Source of the DNA: Spongilla lacustris
Taxonomy: Eukaryota; Porifera; Demospongiae; Spongillida; Spongillidae
Direction of reading: 5' to 3'
Assembly (NCBI GenBank): GCA_949361645.1
Contig: OX442435.1
Coordinates: 1,251,625 to 1,315,624, forward strand
DNA length: 64,000 nucleotides
Part shown: piece by piece, positions 11,956 through 23,397 of the stretch
Position numbering within the stretch: position 1 is the stretch's first letter
Layout: each line of letters begins with the position of its first letter
Position numbers and translations under genes: made by a program
Notes under the pieces: generated by a model
The model's input: only the letters and a program-made list of their open reading frames with translations
What the model was told of the DNA's origin: nothing
Database searches by the model: none

Positions 11956-12356
11956 ACAGTTAACGCTATCAGTTTACTATTTTCGACACTTCATAAGACA
12001 CCATGTCTCTATTAACAAATATATTGTGGGGTCTTGCACAATCGATCTCTGTGCCAGTATCGAGACGTCCGACAGCCCCAAGGGGTTCAAATTAAACCCG
12101 CCACAACTTTCGGCAACCGACCGCACAATATCTCCATTTAGACGCCTAAGGCTAAGGAGAGTGGTCAATTCAACATGTTGCAATTCATTCAACCATTTTA
12201 GTGGTCTAGCTTATATATAATAAATTGGTCCTGTTTTGACCCTGAGTCAATTACGTAGCTCTTCTTTGTCGTGACCATGCAACACATAATTTATATATGT
12301 AATAATAAATAATAATAGTACATAATATGTCGTGCTTAAATTCTTTATTTTCACAG

Positions 12357-12704
12357 CTATCTGCACCGATGGAAGTGTCCACCTTGTAGGAGGAACTACA
12401 CCACTGAATGGGAGGGTGGAGGTGTGCTATAACAACCAGTGGGGCGGAGTCTGCAGTCCTAGATACCAATGGGGGCAAGCTCAAGCCACTGTAGTGTGCC
12501 GACAGCTGGGATATCCTTATGATGCTATAGCCTACAGCAGTGGTTATGGATATGCCACGCCCACAACATTCCTCAATGTTGATTACTGTAATATTTGGGC
12601 AGATCAGCTGTTAGGTTGCTATAGCTACATAATTGGTTATACTCCTGCCACCCTTGGATACTACAACTGTACTGGTTACAACAATTTTGTAGTTAACTGC
12701 ACAA
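12357..12704 (+). CDS. Gene A SRCR domain 1 (single exon)
   Basis: A 116-codon phase 1-1 exon starting [12 protein letters not shown], then [21 protein letters not shown], and closing with FVVNC. It lacks the LGC cysteine of classical group B SRCR but has the VEVC cysteine and an N-terminal CTDG cysteine. Confidence 0.85.
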
Positions 12705-15700
12705 GTAAGACAACATGTCATCACCATAACACCATTACATGTCCTTCTCTTCCCAGTACCCACTCCAGAGTTCTGCTCTGGTACATGCACCAATGGTACC
12801 ATACGACTGGTGGGAGGACCCTCTCCTTATAAGGGCAGGGTTGAGGTCTGTGTTGGAGGATGTTGGGGAACTGTTTGTGGGAATGGCTTTGATGCATCAG
12901 ATGCTTCAGTAGTCTGTAGGGAACTAGGGTATCCCACCTTAGGTAAAATGCAAATGTATACATTGATTTTCAGCTTTTATATGAAATATGTCACTACCCA
13001 GGTGCTACACCTCTATACAATGGTTACTATGGAGAAGATTCAGGACCCATCTGGCTATACAGTCTTAACTGTGCTGGCAATGAGTCTTCATTGTTTGACT
13101 GTCCTCACTATGGCAACAACTACTACTATTATAATAACTATAACTATGAAAATTATTATTACTGTGATCACAGCAGAGATGTTGGAGTTAAATGTTCAGG
13201 TTTGCAAAAATATCCTTTGGCTCTTTGAAACCTTTTGCCACTATATATTCATACAGATAACAGAGATGCAAAGTAGTTTGTTTTCTAACCTGAGCAGCTT
13301 TTCATTAACAGAATGTACATTAGTAGTCTTAATTCATATGAAGCTGCTATAATGATACAGTCTTAAAGTCTCATGCATTTTGGCTACATACAAGACTTAA
13401 TGTTTTTACTTTTGCATTCAGCTACAAGGTGCCTTAGAGGTGCATGGTCATCATACCATTTTTGACTCATGATTTGAAGAAAAAAATGTTTTATGTGAGA
13501 ACAGATCATTATGTAGTAAGTCTTTTTCCCCCAGAGCCATCCTCCAGCTGTTCCAATGGGGATATCCGTCTGGTTAATGGATCAACCACAATGGAGGGAC
13601 GAGTGGAGGTGTGCATAGGAGGACAGTGGGGCACTGTGTGTGGGGACTATTACTGGACCTCTGACACCAGTGGAGCCAACACAGTCTGCAAACAGCTTGG
13701 ATATAGTCCCAGCAATGCAACGGCATATGGGTCCTCATATTTTGGATCTGGAACAGGAGGGATCTTTATGGTCAATGTCCACTGTGATGCCAGAGCTGGG
13801 AGACTGGTGGACTGTAACTATTACTACCAAAATGATTTTTGGTTTTGCTGGAATGGGTACACAGCAGGTGTTCAATGTCAAGGTAGATTTGTAAATAGTA
13901 ATAATCCAGGCAACCACCAACAGCTTTTAATTGTTGTTAACATGCTATTGTTAATGGTTGATTAAATATGGATCAAAATATCAAGAATATTCCAAAATTC
14001 AAGATTTCACATCGTACAACTGCTAACCGATATTTTAAAGAATGGATTTTAAAGAAAGTTTGAATTACCATTAATAGCTTAAAAAATTCACCAGTAATCA
14101 CTGGAAGAAATATTGTACGTTTCTGCTTAATGGAAAAATAAGTTGCCTTAATTGTGAAACTCCATTCTACTATAGTTTTTTTGCGATGTCATAGATTAAT
14201 AACTTTCCAATCACACAGGGTCATCTGTAAATGTGTGCACTAATGGTTCAGTACGTCTGGTGGGAGGGTCCACCCCTTATGAAGGAACTGTGGAAGTATG
14301 TGCTTATGGAAGTTGGGGAACTGTGTGTTCTAATTATTGGGACATGCTTGATGCTTCTGTGGTATGTCATCAGCTAGGGTACAAGGCTGTGGGTAAGAAC
14401 ATCTGTATGCCAAGTAGTTCATCATCATACATGTATGTCTCCTGTATACATGTAGGTGTGGGGTATCCATACAATTATGGTGGGCAGACTGGTCCTGTGT
14501 GGTTGCAGAATCTTAACTGTACTGGAAATGAACTGCAGCTGTTCAATTGTCCTGTTGTCAATATCCCTAACACCTACTACTTTTGTGATCATAACTATGG
14601 TGCAGCAGTGCAGTGTGCTGGTAAGAAGAAAGATTTTTGTTCACTTCAATAATCATATCCCCTATGTGGTAGCCACTGTACAGAACTGCACAGATTGGAA
14701 CATTCGATTGGTAGATGCTCCTCACCATCACAGGGGAGAGTGGAGGTGTGCTACATGAACCAATGGGGCACAATCTGCAGCAATGGACAAACTGTTATAC
14801 CAGCATTTGCCAATGTTATCTGCAGACAGCTTGGATATTCATTCTTCAATCCCACTGTGTATCCAAACTCCTACTTTGGAGGGGGGTCAGGAGGTATATA
14901 TCTGTACACACCAACTCTCCTTTGTACTGGAAATGAGAGCAGACTTCAGGACTGCTACCACTCCCCTCTTGGATACCATCAATGTAGTGGCCACAGCTGG
15001 GATATTGGAGTTGTGTGCCAAGGTAACAGTTATGTGTACTGATATATAGTGGTCAACAATATTCATTCATCTTACTCCAGCTAACACCACTGGTACTGCC
15101 TACTGTGTGAGTGGTACCCTCCAATTGGTGGGAGGGTCTGTCCCTTCAGAGGGCAGAGTGGAGATATGCTTGGGAGGTAACTGGAGTACCATATGCGGAT
15201 ATCCATCACCCTGGGACCAATCAAATGCTGCTGTTATATGTCAACAACTTGGATTTAAATCTGCCAGTAAGACACTTTATATCAGATAGTTTTATACGAT
15301 AAATTGTATGTGCATGCACATACACTCAGATGCTGAGACAGTCTACAGTGGGGTATTTGGTCAGGGCAGTGGATTAGCTCTCCAGATACCAGCAGGATGT
15401 GTAGGAAATGAGGCATCTCTATTTCAGTGTCCACAAAAGGACTTTGACTATTATTACTATGGTTACCATTATTACTATGGTTACTCTGGCCAGTACTATT
15501 ACACATGCAGTGACCATGTGAATGACATTAGAGTCCGATGCACTCCAGGTATGTGGAGGTAATGGTTGATTTCATTCACTATATCTTATGATCAATGTGG
15601 TTTTGCAAAAATCAGTAGGTCAATGTCAGGATGGTGATGTAAGATTGGCTAATGGGACAACAGGACCAGACACCATTGAAGGAAGAGTGGAGATCTGTTA

Positions 15701-18333
15701 TGGTGGTCGGTGGGGTGTGGTCTATGCTGCAGGTGGTACAACATGGACACTGAGGGAGGACAGTGTGGTCTGCAGACAGCTACAATATGCCCCAGTGGCC
15801 CTTGAAGCATTCACTTACTCCAAATATGGTGTTGGAACAGGAAATGTTTTTATTTCAGAAGTCTATTGCATTGGTTATGAAAGCAAGTTAATAGATTGCT
15901 CCTACAATCCTCCTGGGTACTATGAGAACTATTGGTATTATGCAGTCAGTGTGAGGTGCCAAGGTGAGGAGTAATAGCATCAGTATCATATTCACTTTTA
16001 GATTGTAGTATCCTGTCATCAATGTACAAATGGATCCATTCAACTGGTGGGTGGGAATTCCAGTTACGGTGGGAGAATTGAGGTGTGTGAAGGACGGTGC
16101 TGGGGACCAGTGTGTATTGGTGATGGTGGGTGGAGCTCACTGGATGCAGCTGTAGCATGCAGGCAGCTAAAAATGAGTTCTCAAGGTAAGGGTAGGGTGG
16201 TTAGGCTTTCTGCACAAGTACATTACTGTCCTCATTCTCTAGGGGCAGTTCCCAGATACTACTACTCTGTTCCATCACCTCCCATGTTGGCTCCTCACTG
16301 CACAGGGAGTGAGTCTTCTCTGTTCAGCTGTGCACAGTCTGTGTGCCATGTAGAGAACTACAACCATGCTGGAGTGGAGTGTTCTCCAGGTACATGTACA
16401 TTGTGTAGATCCCACTGTTCTATAATCGATGCATAATAAATTAATATTGCATCATTAAACCATACTATTGATAGAAATGTACTTTATTGTTTTGTAATGA
16501 ATATATGTGTATTACAATTTACTAGCCACCCTATCCAGCTCATCTTTAATTACCATCTTTCCAGGTAAAAGCGTTTTGTATTTGTTTAGTTGATCGTACC
16601 ATGAAAATATCATGTATTGATGAGGCATTACAATTAGGCCAATAAAATCAATATATATCAACTACATTACGTTATCATACGGATATGTACATATACAATT
16701 CACAGCTGTAATTTAGGAAATAGATTGTAATTGTGCTGATGCAACAGCTAATTGATCACGCTTCTTAATAAGGGGTTTGTATTGTGAAATGTAAAATATA
16801 TAATCAAATTTACATAAACCCTATCATTTTTGCAACACAATTGAATAACGTATTAATACATTCCATCCATATTTTTCATCACTCCTTAAGTTTCTTCTAC
16901 ACCACCCACCTCCATGATACCCACCACCATTCCAGGTCAGGACCACACAGTCAATAATGTATAAATGCACTTCAAATTTGCAACATGAAGACTACATCAT
17001 CTATAGGCTCACTATAATATGCTTGTATGCAGCCAAAAATCTGTTTGCATTAGACAGAAGTATATATAACAATTTGGGATCTCCACTTTAACAAATCATG
17101 TTCACAGTTATTTTTTACTTAATCATACCTGATCTCAAGTATTTCCTCAGGAATGTATTATACAAAATTATTATTCCATGTATACATTATTGACTGAGTG
17201 GTCCTGACCTGGAATGGTGGTAAGAATCATGCATGGAGGTGGTTGGTGTAGAAGAAACTTAAAGAAGTGATGAAAAATATAGATCAAACGTTTTAATACA
17301 TTATTCAATTGTGTTGCAAAAACTATAGGGTTTATGTAAATTTGATTATATGTTTTACATTTCACAATACAAACCTTTGCACTGATTCACTATTACCTGC
17401 AGAATAGTCCTTATTAAGAAGCGTGATCAATTAGCGCTGTTGCATCAGAACAATTATAATCTATTTCCTAAAATACAGCTGTGTATTGTACATGTACATA
17501 TCTGCATGATAACATAATGTAGTTTATATATACATTTTATATGAGAGGGTATGAAATATGCACAGTACAGCATGTACAGGCACTAGGTAATTGGTTTTAT
17601 TGGCCTAATTGTAATGCCTCATCAATATGTGATATTTTCATGGTATGATCAACTAAACAAATACAATCAGTTTTTACCTGGAGAGATGGTAATTACAGAT
17701 GAGCTGGATTGGGTAGCTAGTAAATTGAAAAATGTAATACACACATATATTCATGACAAAACAATATTGCAATATAATACATTTCTATCAATAGTATGGT
17801 TTAATGGTGCAATATTAATTTATTTGATATTAATGTCCAATTTCAAATTATGTCACTTATTCAGCCAGAATATGTTTTGCATGCATTAATATCATTTGCT
17901 ACCATTGCATCTGCTGAAAGTAGAATACAATTGTCTGTATTTATATGTAGCTACAAGTGGCTCATGAGCTTACAAATGTAATTATATACTTGATTATCTC
18001 CAGCAGCTACCACTAACCAGTCTAGTACAATCATCACAGCTTTTTCAGCTGCTCTTGTGGCAGTGTTTGTGATACTAACAGCAATGACAACTGTTGTACT
18101 CCTTAAAACTTAGACACAAGCACAGTCAAATAAATAATATCAGGAAGCCAGAATGTAATATTGCAAACAGGTAAAGCTGTGATGTATCCATCAACAATTA
18201 TTTATGTAGCTTTCTGTACAAAAGTGATATTATGGAGTTGAAGGAGAGCAATGTATATGAAACCACAATGCAGGATGACGATCACTATGAACCAGTAGAT
18301 GTTGGAGAAAACAAAAACAATGATGGGGAATAG
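12357..18333 (+). CDS. SRCR receptor gene A, eight SRCR domains (frameshifted, tail uncoupled)
   Basis: The exons are D1 12357-12704; D2 12757-12942 and 13002-13199; D3 13535-13882; D4 14219-14392 and 14456-14620; D5 14673-15022; D6 15081-15266 and 15330-15548; D7 15619-15963; D8 16009-16185 and 16243-16389; stalk 16526-16564 and 16891-16935; transmembrane 18007-18113. The signal exon is at 1754-1814. All ectodomain introns are phase 1. It is predicted to be a surface receptor or adhesion protein with extracellular SRCR domains. Two defects relative to genes C and D are visible. D5 is one base short (350 nt instead of 351) near 14714, giving a stop at 14757. A deletion at the end of the transmembrane exon removes the donor, so translation would stop at 18111 after VVLLKT and the intact tail exons (18114-18170, 18225-18333) are unreachable. 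It is a recent pseudogene, or an allele or assembly with an error in D5. Confidence 0.8.
12757..13199 (+). CDS. Gene A SRCR domain 2 (two exons, Tyr-rich loop)
   Basis: Exons 12757-12942 and 13002-13199 flank a 59-bp phase-1 intron. The motifs are [36 protein letters not shown], then [11 protein letters not shown]. The 17 residues between that motif and the next cysteine are mostly Tyr and Asn. This is the shortest of the three domain-2 loops in the window. Confidence 0.85.
13535..13882 (+). CDS. Gene A SRCR domain 3 (single exon)
   Basis: Phase 1-1, 116 codons: [57 protein letters not shown]. The 3' loop differs from gene C and D at a few residues around the penultimate cysteine. Confidence 0.85.
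14219..14620 (+). CDS. Gene A SRCR domain 4 (two exons)
   Basis: Exons 14219-14392 and 14456-14620 with a 63-bp intron. Motifs: [55 protein letters not shown]. The 63-bp intron has the same length in all three copies. Confidence 0.85.
14673..15022 (+). pseudogene. Gene A SRCR domain 5, 1-nt deletion
   Basis: The exon reads [10 protein letters not shown] and then loses frame. The sequence is gtagatgctcc where copies C and D have gtaggtggctcc, one base shorter. Read on, the frame reaches a TGA at 14757. Downstream, the original frame ([15 protein letters not shown] to GVVCQG) is otherwise intact, so the lesion is young or a sequencing error. Confidence 0.8.
15081..15548 (+). CDS. Gene A SRCR domain 6 (two exons, Tyr-rich loop)
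   Basis: Exons 15081-15266 and 15330-15548 with a 63-bp intron. Motifs: [47 protein letters not shown] 24-residue loop before TCSDH is dominated by [16 protein letters not shown] runs. Confidence 0.85.
15619..15963 (+). CDS. Gene A SRCR domain 7 (single exon)
   Basis: Phase 1-1, 115 codons: [57 protein letters not shown]. The usual WGTVC cysteine is replaced (WGVVY) in all copies, so this domain has lost one conserved cysteine. Confidence 0.85.
16009..16389 (+). CDS. Gene A SRCR domain 8 (two exons)
   Basis: Exons 16009-16185 and 16243-16389 with a 57-bp intron. Motifs: [63 protein letters not shown]. The second exon is nearly identical to those of C and D. Confidence 0.85.
16430..17830. 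repeat. 1.4-kb inverted duplication containing stalk mini-exons
   Basis: The segment about 16430-16990 recurs in reverse complement at about 17160-17830. Examples are tcatgtattgatgaggcatt and its inverse near 17615, and ccaccaccattccaggtcag and its inverse near 17205. The forward arm carries both Ser/Thr/Pro stalk exons of gene A (16526-16564, 16891-16935). The reverse arm carries antisense copies of them. In gene C the same intron has a single forward copy, so the palindrome arose in copy A. Confidence 0.8.
16526..16935 (+). CDS. Gene A stalk mini-exons (Ser/Thr/Pro-rich)
   Basis: Two symmetric phase 1-1 exons: 16526-16564 (39 nt, [13 protein letters not shown]) and 16891-16935 (45 nt, [16 protein letters not shown]). 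They look like a mucin-like spacer between the last SRCR domain and the membrane. The second acceptor is a weak AAG. The same pair exists in gene C with a stronger CAG. Confidence 0.6.
18007..18113 (+). CDS. Gene A transmembrane exon, ends in premature stop
   Basis: The exon reads [35 protein letters not shown], stop. Compared with gene C (36657-36774), an 18-nt in-frame deletion between ATGA repeats and a second deletion of about 50 nt that includes the donor have occurred. The reading frame now runs into former intron and stops. The protein would be anchored with almost no cytoplasmic tail. A tandem CAGCAG acceptor (NAGNAG) is present. Confidence 0.7.
18114..18333 (+). pseudogene. Gene A cytoplasmic-tail exons, apparently unreachable
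   Basis: 18114-18170 and 18225-18333 match the two tail exons of gene C and remain open: [18 protein letters not shown], then [18 protein letters not shown] and [16 protein letters not shown], stop. No suitable upstream donor in phase 2 is left, so they are unlikely to be expressed from this copy unless another donor is used. Confidence 0.6.
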
Positions 18334-18718
18334 TCTAATATGAAGTGAACTGAGAGTACAGTAAATGGATGACAATGCAGTATTGAACCATTAGCTTATA
18401 GTTTAAAGTAAAATTACCAAAGAGTTGTATACTTTTTGAGTGAAGAATGATAGCCCAGCTGCTTGCATTGGCCAAGAACTATCTTACTTCCCTAGCTATA
18501 AGTTATAATCTCCATTGAAATCATTCTGTTACTGTACCACTTCAGTGACTCAAAACGTAAATAGAAATCAAAATGGAGACACACAAATTTCTTGGAGACT
18601 ATATAAGGATGACATTCATTAATATGCATATGAATTTTAATAATTAATCATTACTAGTTTGTTTTTTCACAGTAAAAGAGGAAACATAAACAACAAAATG
18701 ACAGAATAAATAAAAGTG

Positions 18719-19195
18719 TTAATCCGATTTTGATAATTCTGCCGATAGCCCAGCACCATCATCCATTCCTACTCCACTTCTCCACTTGGTGCGAGAACCA
18801 CACAAGCAAAGATTTGTTGCTCGAAGTATTGCAAAAGATAGCTTTTCATGCAGCCATCCTGTAGTTTGCCCCAGTGGTTTCTCCCATTTAATGCTTATGC
18901 TTTGGGCTAACCTTTTTAGTAAGAAATTCACCTCTCTACCCAGCATTCCATCAGTAGATACAACAAAAGGGGTAAAAGATGCTCGACATGCTTCAGCTGC
19001 ACTGTTGTACTTCCGTTTCTTCTCTTCTTGTGCTGAGGAAAGTACTGCAACTGTGTTCCGATGTGTGTGTGATGGTGCATCGGTGTCTACTACTTGCACA
19101 TCTAGCAAGGCTACTACCTGAGGTTGCCAAAGACCTCTAATACTGATATCCGCAATTAGGGCAGTGGTACCGTCTCTGATGTTAGCCTCCTTCAC
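18719..19195 (-). mobile_element. Retroelement-derived C-terminal nuclease-like domain
   Basis: An open frame of 158 codons includes ADISIRGLWQPQ, LLDVQVVDTDAPS, EEKKRKYNSA, FTPFVVSTDG and LSFAILRATNLCLCGSR. This order recurs at the C-terminus of reverse-transcriptase polyproteins scattered through many invertebrate genomes. The D-x-x-V-x-D-T, E-x-x-K arrangement suggests a PD-(D/E)XK-type nuclease fold. No reverse-transcriptase core is adjacent. It lies just after SRCR gene A on the opposite strand. Confidence 0.55.
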
Positions 19196-19323
19196 AACTG
19201 GCTCCTTTGTTTGCTGGCACTTTTTTATTTACTCAACGCTCTCATTCATATTTTATTCCATGTTCTTGTATGCCATTATTTATATATCACACTTGGTGAA
19301 ACAAAAGGTTCATTGCCTCAGTG

Positions 19324-19500
19324 CTAAACATTTACTGAGATCTCATCTGAATGGCTAGGTTTTCTCTTCATTGACTTGAAATATTTGTCACAGAAACCAT
19401 TCGCACAGCTAGCAGTCTTGGCCATGGTATGGTGAGGTGTGCACAGGTAAGGTCTGTTCACCATCTGTGAGAGTCTCTCCACCACTTCCTCGAGGTTACC
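19324..19500 (-). pseudogene. ANKIB1-like C-terminal exon, fragment 1
   Basis: The exon reads GNLEEVVERLSQMVNRPYLC, TPHHTMAKTAS, then CDKYFKSMKRK before a stop at 19324-19326. In ANKIB1 the matching segment of the Ariadne domain is a helix ending in NRPYLRTPRHKI. Only this exon is present here; the upstream exons are missing. Its position, convergent with the 3' end of SRCR gene A, repeats after genes B and C. Confidence 0.6.
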
Positions 19501-19689
19501 CTAGTTTTATAATGGTGGTACAGTAGACACCCAAAAGATTAAAAGGTGTAATAACATGCACATACTACATTAATAAATAGAACCACTTTATTAAACAGTA
19601 CTTTTTTTTGCATTGATTACTCATATACATGTAATTATAAAACACGGAACATGTAGCATGAATATATATGTAACTACCTAATCTAAACA

Positions 19690-20235
19690 GTCTACATGTC
19701 CAAGGCAAAGCATCTAGACAGCATAGCAGTGGCATTTGCTTTAACTAGGTTAAGATTTAGCCTGCCATAAAGGCTATTGAAGACAGCTTCCTTTGCCTTG
19801 TTCGAACTGGCTGCTAGGCGAGAGGCCAGACCTGACAATGACTCCATGGCTTCAGCACCCCAAGCACCATAAGCTTCAACACCCAAGCTCCTTGCACTTT
19901 CCACCATTTGCTTCATGCTTCCTCAGCTTTGTAGCTCTGGTGGCTGCACCAGCTGTGAGTCCTACTTCCAACAAAATGTTTAAATTGAGCAGTGAGGTCA
20001 CAGATACATGTAGGTAAAAGGCTGCTGGCTTACCCACAGACCAGTTGGGCCAGGATGTCAGCTGGGTGGGAGTGGCTATGGTCAAGGGTGAGGTTGCTTC
20101 CTGCCTCCACCTTAACACACAAGTGGGCCTAGCATCAGGCCTCTGCTAGGGTGTCTCGGAGTTTATTGTGACAGGAGACAACATCACCACCCCGCTTGCA
20201 GGTGAGATTGTGATGGCCATGTACCGCAATATTGA
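19690..20235 (-). mobile_element. Retrotransposon 3' fragment (same RT family as 38-40 kb)
   Basis: Frames read HHNLTCKRGGDVVSCHNKLR, then KPAAFYLHVSVTSLLN, LRKHEANGGKCKELG and VEAYGAWGAEAMESLSGLAS, collinear with the last 250 residues of the element at 38.0-40.1 kb. Several stops and a frameshift show decay. Its upstream end abuts the truncated SRCR copy B, so it probably replaced the 5' half of that gene. Confidence 0.65.
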
Positions 20236-20282
20236 ACAGTACCACATTATTAAACAGTACTAGTACCACATTGTTAAACAGT

Positions 20283-22380
20283 CATACCAACTCTCATTTG
20301 TACTGGAAATGAGAGCAGACTTCAGGACTGCTACCACTCCCCTCTTGGATACCATCAATGTAGTGGCCACAGCTTGGATATTGGAGTTGTGTGCCAAGGT
20401 AACAGTTATGTGTACTGATATATAGTGGTCACCAATATTCATTCATCTTACTCCAGCTAACACCACTGGTATTACCTTAGGCTACTACCCTCCAATTGGT
20501 GGGCCTCAGATAGCAGGGTGGAGATATGCTTGGGAGGAGGTAACTGGAGTACCATATGTGGATATCCATCACCCTGGGACCAATCAAATGCTGTTTTTAT
20601 ATGAACAACTTGGATTCAAATTTTCTAGTAAGACAACTTGTATGAGACAGTGTTATGCCAGTACACCCTTTGTATATGCACACACTGATTGGATATTTGG
20701 TCAGGGCAGTGGATTAGCTCTCCAGATACCAGCAGGATGTGCAGGAAATGAAGCATCTCTCCTTCAGTGTCCACCACAGGACTATAAATATTATTACTAT
20801 GGTTACCATTATTACTATACCTACTATTATTACACTGGCCTGTACTATTCCACATGTAGTGACCATGTGTATGACATTGGAGACCGATGTACTCCAGGTA
20901 TGTGTAGGTAATAGTTGATTGCAGCAATTGTATCTTATTATAATACTGCAATGTGGTTTGGCAAAAATCAGCAGTTTCTTCAGATCAATGTCAGGATGGT
21001 GATGTAAGATTGGCTAATGGGACAACAGGACCAGACACCATTGAAGGAAGAGTGGAGATCTGTTCTATGTTATAGTGTGGACACCATGGACACTGAGGGA
21101 AGCCAGTGTGGTCTGCAGACAGCTACAATATGCCCCAGTGACCCTTGCATTATTCACCTACTCCAAATATGGTGTCGGAACAGGAAATGTTTCATTTTCA
21201 GAAGTCTATTGCATTGGTTATGAAAGCAAGTTAATAGAATTCTCCTACAGTCTTCCAGGGTACTATGAGGACTATGTGTAGGATGGTTATGTATGCATGT
21301 CTATTGTCTTTCACTTTCCAATATATTGCAGTGTCCTGCCATCAATGCCCAAACAGTTCCATTCAACTGGTAGGTGGGAGAATTGAGGTGTGTGCAGGAG
21401 GGTGCTGGGGACCAGTGTGTATAGGTGATAGTGGGTGGAGCTTACTGGATGCAGCTGTAGCATGCAGGCAGCTAAACATGAGTTCTCAAGGTAAGGTACA
21501 TTTATTTACTGCCCTCACTACTACTGCTCTGTTCCATCACCTCCTATGTTGGCTCCCCAATGCACAGCGAGTGAGTCGTCCCTGTTCAGCTGTGCACTGT
21601 CTGCATGACATACACGACACATCTACATCTACATGTACATTGTTATTAGAATGGAATGATTTAGTCATGTTAAGCAATAAAACAAAGTATTGATAGAAAT
21701 TATGTGTATGTTGAATCTTGATTTGGCAAAAGCCAAAAAAGCACAAGTGTTCACATTTCGATAGCCCAGTCCAACTCATCAATACTAATATTGCACTAAG
21801 TTTTGAAATAGTACCTTTAAGGGAGTGGACAGGCAGGCTGAAATGCTAAATGTTAGTTTGTATATACAATGTATGCCCTAATGTTCGTGCATATTGTAAT
21901 ATATCTTGATTATCATACAATTTGTACATTAAATTGGAGTGGGAGATTTATCCCATTACTTGGTTCACTCCATCAGCTAACTCTGACCAGGCTAGTACAA
22001 TCATCACAGCTTTGTCAGCTGCTCTGGCAGTGTTTGTGCTAATTTTAACTATTGCTGTGCGTGCTGTCATAGCATCTATTCAAATCAAGAGGTGAAAGGT
22101 ATACTTCAATTGTGCTTTTCTACTTTATTCTGCTTCCTATTTACTTTAGATGAAGACACAGTCAAATTTATAGTATCAGAAAACCAGAATGTGTAATATT
22201 CAAAACGAATAATGCAACATCAATTTTTTAAATGTAGCTTGATGTACTGTACTGTCTACAAAAGTGATATCATTGAGTTGGAGGATTGCAAAGAACCGCC
22301 ATATACAAAAGAGTGCATTGCAGATGGAACTGATATCCAGAAGATCACTATGAACTAATAGATGTTACACAAAAATATTG
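20283..22380 (+). pseudogene. SRCR copy B, 5'-truncated pseudogene
   Basis: Remains collinear with genes A, C and D: end of D5 (20283-20399), D6 (about 20456-20896, first half frameshifted), D7 (about 20985-21280, internal deletion and early stop), D8 (about 21331-21610, six-residue deletion and decayed second half), a recognisable transmembrane exon (about 21976-22095, [19 protein letters not shown]) and a decayed tail (about 22266-22375) in which HYELIDV survives only in a shifted frame. The Tyr-rich loop of D6 is intact and 27 residues long. Domains 1-4 are absent, and the retroelement fragment at 19.7-20.2 kb marks the breakpoint. Confidence 0.8.
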
Positions 22381-22389
22381 AAGTAATGA

Positions 22390-23330
22390 ACTGCATTACT
22401 TTTCTATTATTGTAAAGCTACCAAAATGCAAGGCAGTACACACTGTCATTAGTAACTGTTACATGCACCAGCCACTATTTTTTTCATTGTTTGATATGTA
22501 TTGTCTGCAATGATTACTTTTTCTATTCTTGTTGGGAAAGAGACAAAATCGATGTAGTTGCCGTGGCCTGTCCAATGTGAATCAGAATGTGATTTTTAAA
22601 AATACTATGAGAAGCTGGTAGTATATAGGATTTCAATAATGGTGTAAAGAGCCAGGAAACAAGGGTTAACTCATAAAGAAAAATGAAATAGTCCTATATT
22701 TAGCACTTTTGTAGAACATCGCTCGCTTTTTCTAAATCAAATATAGGAGTATTTCATTTATCTTTATGATTTGCAAAGTAAAAATATCTGCCCCAAAGTT
22801 TGTGCTGATGGTAGCAACTTCTTGCCCAGTGCAGCCAGCACAATAAATATTTATTTATGCTGGTTTCCTTTTATGTAGGAATGTGGCTATAACTATAAAA
22901 CAAAATAACTGATTGCATTGATAAACAACATCAATAAATAAATAAAACAATGCCCAAGGAAATTCAAAACTTTTAAAAATAAGACTAAACAAACAGAAGT
23001 TCAAAATACAATTATAAGGATCATAAAATTGTCTGTTTAAGCATGCATGTACATGTAGTTAGCCTTCGAGTGAACACAGAAGAGCAAAGCCGAAAGATAG
23101 AGCACATGATACTTGAATAAGGATGCATCAACAGCAAGATTACCCTTAGCTAGAGAATGTTCATGAATATGTGGGCCAATGTACGGCTGTAGAAATTATT
23201 AGATTTGCGGTGCTACAATGTTTAATCATATATAGATGTTAAAGTAGATGACCGTATCCAAATACATGTACGCACCATGCACAAAATAAAAGATTGTTGC
23301 CGGTTTTATATACATGTACCTTGGCAAAAG
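22390..23330. other. Spacer with a degenerate MITE
   Basis: No gene recognised. About 22615-22770 holds a degraded copy of the hairpin MITE seen at 32448-32695 and 52985-53280 (shared tatataggattt, gaaacaaggg and ctatatttagca phrases). Confidence 0.5.
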
Positions 23331-23336
23331 TAGGTT

Positions 23337-23397
23337 ATGTCACCTGCTGCGTTGTGGCTACTTGTGACAAACCTCGCCGGTACAGCCTTGGGCCAAA
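23337..23397 (+). CDS. Orphan SRCR signal-peptide exon
   Basis: The ATG at 23337 starts MSPAALWLLVTNLAGTALGQ and ends at a gtaagt donor in phase 1, like the signal exons at 1754 and 26236. No SRCR exon lies between it and the next signal exon at 26236. It is either the remnant of a deleted gene copy or an alternative first exon that could splice to gene C domain 1 at 27090 in the same phase. Confidence 0.6.

Noticed and set aside
18719..19195. Host enzyme gene
   Set aside because: The motif order matches the C-terminal part of repetitive reverse-transcriptase polyproteins, so it is listed as mobile-element derived.
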